In this document: positions 5,701 through 8,354 of the stretch, in pieces
How the letters are laid out: every line of letters starts with the position of its first letter
How positions within the stretch are numbered: the stretch's first letter is position 1
Source: SSEF01 sp964604195
GTDB lineage: Bacteria; Patescibacteriota; Minisyncoccia; Moranbacterales; UBA1568
Assembly: GCA_964604195.1 (NCBI GenBank)
Contig: CAZRXW010000038.1
Span: 1-8,354, forward strand
DNA length: 8,354 bases
Direction of reading: 5' to 3'
Position numbers and translations under genes: made by a program
The notes under the pieces: generated by a model
What the model was told of the DNA's origin: nothing
The model's database searches: none
What the model saw: the letters and a program-made list of their open reading frames with translations, nothing else

Positions 5701-5729
5701 TTGTCAGCTCATGGAAAAACCTGTACCAT
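5701..5729 (+). promoter_or_regulatory. Candidate promoter upstream of the membrane protein and gyrB
   Basis: TTGTCA (5701-5706) and TACCAT (5724-5729) are 17 bases apart, with five of six and four of six consensus matches. It lies in the 147-bp gap after efp and 37 bases before the ATG at 5766. It could drive both that gene and gyrB, which follows after 14 bp. I see no convincing terminator for efp in the same gap. Confidence 0.48.
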
Positions 5730-5765
5730 ATGAAGGAAGGTAGCTAGTTATTTTTCACCCTTTGT

Positions 5766-6149
5766 ATGTACCTTCGTCTGACACGTATTGCGAGCTGGCT
5801 AGTTTTAGTGCTTTCATTTTGTTTTTTACTCTCGGTGGGGGTAGCGGTAGATCCGGATACGCTCAACCGTGCGGGTATTGCCTTGGTTTTCGGGGTGATT
5901 TTCCTTTTATGTGGAAGCACGATCTATCTCCTGCTCACGAGTCTTGCTTTACGATTTCTGAGAGAAGCCCGAACGGCTTCTTATCAGGGAAGCGCTTTGA
6001 GACAGGGAGGGCTTTTAGCTCTGTTTATTACTCTGGTGCTCGCAGCTCAGTACTGGCGGGTATTAACGTGGTGGGCAGCTTGCCTCGGCTTCGTGCTCAT
6101 TCTTCTTATTGAACTTACTTGTCGACGTATTCTATCCTTTAGACGCTAA
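5766..6149 (+). CDS. Small four-helix membrane protein of unknown function
   Basis: I do not recognise a named family in this 127-residue protein. It is strongly hydrophobic with four likely membrane helices: about 8-28, 36-60, 81-97 and 99-119. The loop between helices 2 and 3 is basic (LRFLREARTASYQGSALRQ, 62-80), and the C-terminus is basic (CRRILSFRR), so both probably face the cytoplasm. Helices 3 and 4 are joined by a short stretch with several aromatic residues (QYWRVLTWW, 95-103). An overlapping open frame from 5762 covers much of the same stretch but lacks this membrane-protein pattern and is rejected. No Shine-Dalgarno is present. The gene sits behind its own candidate promoter and 14 bp before gyrB, so the two are probably co-transcribed. 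No enzyme motif is visible. Confidence 0.75.
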   Translation: MYLRLTRIASWLVLVLSFCFLLSVGVAVDPDTLNRAGIALVFGVIFLLCGSTIYLLLTSLALRFLREARTASYQGSALRQGGLLALFITLVLAAQYWRVLTWWAACLGFVLILLIELTCRRILSFRR

Positions 6150-6163
6150 ACTATTTATCGTGT

Positions 6164-8233
6164 ATGGCAACAGAGAGCAAAAAGAATAAGGAACAATATG
6201 GTGCTCATTCCATTCAGGTTTTGGAGGGACTAGATCCAGTGCGGAAGCGTCCTGGTATGTATATTGGTGGTACCTCGACCGAAGGACTTCATCACCTTAT
6301 CTGGGAGGTGGTCAACAACTCTATTGATGAGGCGATGGCAGGCTATTGTACCGATATTACGGTGCGTCTTTTGCCTGATAATTGGATAGAAGTGATTGAC
6401 AATGGTCGTGGTATCCCGGTTGATATCCATCCTCAGACCAAGAAGTCAACCTTGGAAACTGTACTCACGGTGCTTCATGCTGGTGGTAAGTTTGGTGGAG
6501 ATGGCTATAAAATTTCTGGGGGACTGCACGGTGTGGGTGTTTCGGTAGTAAATGCTCTTTCGGTGCATACCAAAGTAACGGTAGAACGACAGGGGAAGGT
6601 GTGGCTTCAGGAATACAAGCGTGGTAAACCACAAGCAGATGTGAAGCCTATTGGTAAGTCTGATCGTACCGGAACAACCGTGACATTTCAGGCTGACCCA
6701 GAAATTTTTCCCGAGATTACGTACAGTTGGAATAAAATTCTGGAATATCTTCGTTTTCAGGCTTTCCTCACCAAGGGTGTACGGATTACCTGTGAAGATA
6801 AGCGTCAGGTAATAACGCCAGCCGATGAACATAAAGCGATTCGTCATGGATTTTACTTTGACTCGGGAATTATTTCCTTTGTGAAATTTCTCAATCGTGG
6901 TAAGGAAGTGAAAAATCAGATGCCATTTTATGTTGAGAAAACAATAGATGGAATCTATGTTGAGGCCTCGCTCCAGTACACGGATGGATTCAAGGAACAT
7001 CTCTTCGCCTTTGCTAATAACATCGTTAATCCTGGTGGCGGGACGCATGTTACTGGTCTCAAGATGGCTCTGACTCGAGTACTCAACGATTACGCCAAGA
7101 AAGGAAATTTGATCAAAGAAAAAGAAGGAGCCTTTACGGCTGATGATCTTCGAGAGGGATTGACGGCTGTCGTTTCGGTGAAGCTCGCCAATCCTCAGTT
7201 CGAGGGACAGACCAAGGATAAGTTGAATAACTCCGAGGTACGCGGTATTGTGCAGACCGTTGTTTTTGAAGCATTTACTGAATATCTCGAACAACACCCA
7301 GCTAATGCCAAGGGGATTGTGGAGAAGTGTCTCCTTACGGTGAGGGCTCGCATTGCGGCTCGGGCAGCCAAGGATGCCGTCATCCGAAAAGGTGCATTGG
7401 AAGGAATGACGCTCCCAGGAAAATTAGCTGATTGTTCAAGTAAAGATGCGAGTCGGAGCGAGCTCTACATTGTAGAGGGAGACTCTGCTGGTGGTTCGGC
7501 CAAGCAGGGACGCAACCGTGAGTTTCAGGCCATTTTGCCGCTGCGTGGGAAACTCGTAAACGTTGAGAAAACGTCACTTGATAAAGTGGTAAAGTCAGAT
7601 ACGCTCAAGCCGATTATTATTGCTCTTGGAGTAGGTATTGGCGAAACTTTTGATATCTCCCGTCTCCGCTATCACCGTATCATTATTATGGCCGATGCCG
7701 ACGTTGATGGTTCACATATTCGGACACTGCTGCTCACTTTTTTCTACCGTTATTTTGAGGAACTCGTCCGGGGTGGGCATATCTATATTGCTCAGCCACC
7801 ACTCTATCGACTTCAGAAAGGAAAGACAGTCCGTTATGTCTATAACGAAGATGAGAAACTACGCGTGGTTGAAGAAATGAAGGCTTTGGCTGAAGCAACC
7901 AAAAAAGAAAAACAGGCCAAACAGGCAAAGGTAGTTGAGGCGAGTACCAATGAAGCAGTAGCTGGCGCCCTCGTTGAAGGAGAAGCACCGAGCGAAGGGA
8001 CTGAGACGGTGGCCGGAATCAATATTCAGCGATACAAAGGTCTTGGTGAAATGAACCCAGATCAGCTCTGGGAGACGACGATGAATCCTGACAATCGAGT
8101 TATGCTCCAGGTTTCGATTGATGATGCCGAGGAGGCTGACCGCCTTTTCGATGTTCTGATGGGCAATGAAGTCGAGCCACGCCGTCGTTTTATCCAGACT
8201 CATGCCAAGGGTGTAAAGAACTTGGACGTTTAA
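6164..8233 (+). CDS. gyrB: DNA gyrase subunit B
   Basis: GyrB is the ATPase subunit of DNA gyrase, which introduces negative supercoils with GyrA. The GHKL ATPase domain shows HHLIWEVVNNSIDEAMAGY (43-61) with catalytic E48 and Mg-binding N52, IDNGRGIP with D79 (78-85), and GGLHGVGVSVVNALS (119-133). The transducer holds the QTK loop (349-351). The TOPRIM domain shows EGDSAGGSAKQGR (438-450) and DADVD (511-515). The tail motif QRYKGLGEMNPDQLWETTM (622-640) marks a type IIA B subunit. Gyrase rather than topo IV is favoured by the GyrB-like motifs but not proven. At 689 residues it is longer than the usual 635-650 of short-form GyrB. The excess is a charged, Lys/Glu/Ala-rich insert at about 570-618. 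The ATG at 6164 gives the normal N-terminus. No gyrA is in the window. Confidence 0.96.
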   Translation: MATESKKNKEQYGAHSIQVLEGLDPVRKRPGMYIGGTSTEGLHHLIWEVVNNSIDEAMAGYCTDITVRLLPDNWIEVIDNGRGIPVDIHPQTKKSTLETVLTVLHAGGKFGGDGYKISGGLHGVGVSVVNALSVHTKVTVERQGKVWLQEYKRGKPQADVKPIGKSDRTGTTVTFQADPEIFPEITYSWNKILEYLRFQAFLTKGVRITCEDKRQVITPADEHKAIRHGFYFDSGIISFVKFLNRGKEVKNQMPFYVEKTIDGIYVEASLQYTDGFKEHLFAFANNIVNPGGGTHVTGLKMALTRVLNDYAKKGNLIKEKEGAFTADDLREGLTAVVSVKLANPQFEGQTKDKLNNSEVRGIVQTVVFEAFTEYLEQHPANAKGIVEKCLLTVRARIAARAAKDAVIRKGALEGMTLPGKLADCSSKDASRSELYIVEGDSAGGSAKQGRNREFQAILPLRGKLVNVEKTSLDKVVKSDTLKPIIIALGVGIGETFDISRLRYHRIIIMADADVDGSHIRTLLLTFFYRYFEELVRGGHIYIAQPPLYRLQKGKTVRYVYNEDEKLRVVEEMKALAEATKKEKQAKQAKVVEASTNEAVAGALVEGEAPSEGTETVAGINIQRYKGLGEMNPDQLWETTMNPDNRVMLQVSIDDAEEADRLFDVLMGNEVEPRRRFIQTHAKGVKNLDV

Positions 8234-8246
8234 TTCTTCCAAGGTT

Positions 8247-8270
8247 AAAGGTCACACAGCCTTTTCTTCT
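8247..8270 (+). terminator. Weak terminator candidate after gyrB
   Basis: AAAGG (8247-8251) can pair with CCTTT (8260-8264) around an 8-base loop, followed by a pyrimidine-rich run (TCTTCTTC type). The stem is short and the T-run is interrupted, so this is a weak call. The rest of the last 121 bp shows no gene. Confidence 0.25.
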
Positions 8271-8354
8271 TCGAGTATCGTGGGCATTTGAGAATGCTGA
8301 TCCTACATTCTACCTTGAATCGCAACTGATTTCCTTTCCACGAAGACCTCGTAC

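Noticed and set aside
5762..6112. Overlapping 116-residue open frame in the membrane-protein region
   Set aside because: The frame from 5766 has four clean membrane helices and basic loops; this one is Ser/Gly/Phe-rich without a coherent pattern.
6581..6600. Natural aminocoumarin resistance by loss of the GyrB arginine equivalent to E. coli R136
   Set aside because: Careful alignment places R142 (in VERQGK) at that position, so the arginine is conserved.
6446..7297. 283-residue open frame on the minus strand
   Set aside because: It lies wholly inside gyrB, whose conserved motifs are unambiguous; it is an antisense shadow.
8288..8316. Promoter TTGAGA-N17-TACCTT for a gene beyond the window
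   Set aside because: The -10 box matches only three of six positions and no downstream gene is visible to support it.

Overview
The window reads as a compact, one-strand bacterial chromosome segment of nine genes, all on the + strand. The likely source is a Candidate Phyla Radiation (Patescibacteria) genome, probably Parcubacteria-like. The grounds are small single-copy housekeeping genes, almost no Shine-Dalgarno sequences, an rpsF-ssb-rpsR cluster with no rplI (bL9) after it, a long-tailed S6, a short S18, and a secreted coiled-coil lytic transglycosylase. No rRNA gene is present to confirm this, so the taxonomy is inference. The standard genetic code fits: every gene is open to TAA or TAG, with no in-frame TGA.

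Region 1 (1-3421) is a cell-envelope and recombination block. It holds a promoter, a RodZ-like membrane-anchored HTH protein with an extra Ig-like domain, recA, and a secreted protein joining a PcsB/CwlO-like coiled coil to an MltB-like lytic transglycosylase. Spacing is 24 and 21 bp with no visible terminator, so one transcript is plausible. A perfect 7-bp dyad sits just upstream of the promoter.

Region 2 (3422-4977) is the rpsF-ssb-rpsR operon (S6, SSB, S18). It has a strong promoter and a roughly 165-nt leader. The leader contains a terminator-like hairpin and a competing stem that together could form an attenuator or a pseudoknot.

Region 3 (4978-8354) holds efp (elongation factor P, with a proline at the usually basic tip of its loop), a four-helix membrane protein of unknown function behind its own promoter, and gyrB with a charged insert in its C-terminal part. 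The last 121 bp carry no gene.

Together the genes cover cell shape and wall remodelling, DNA repair and topology, ssDNA protection and translation. I see no mobile element, CRISPR array, tRNA or rRNA. No clearly new multi-gene system is evident. The most interesting signals are in the leaders, the start-codon contexts and a few atypical protein details.
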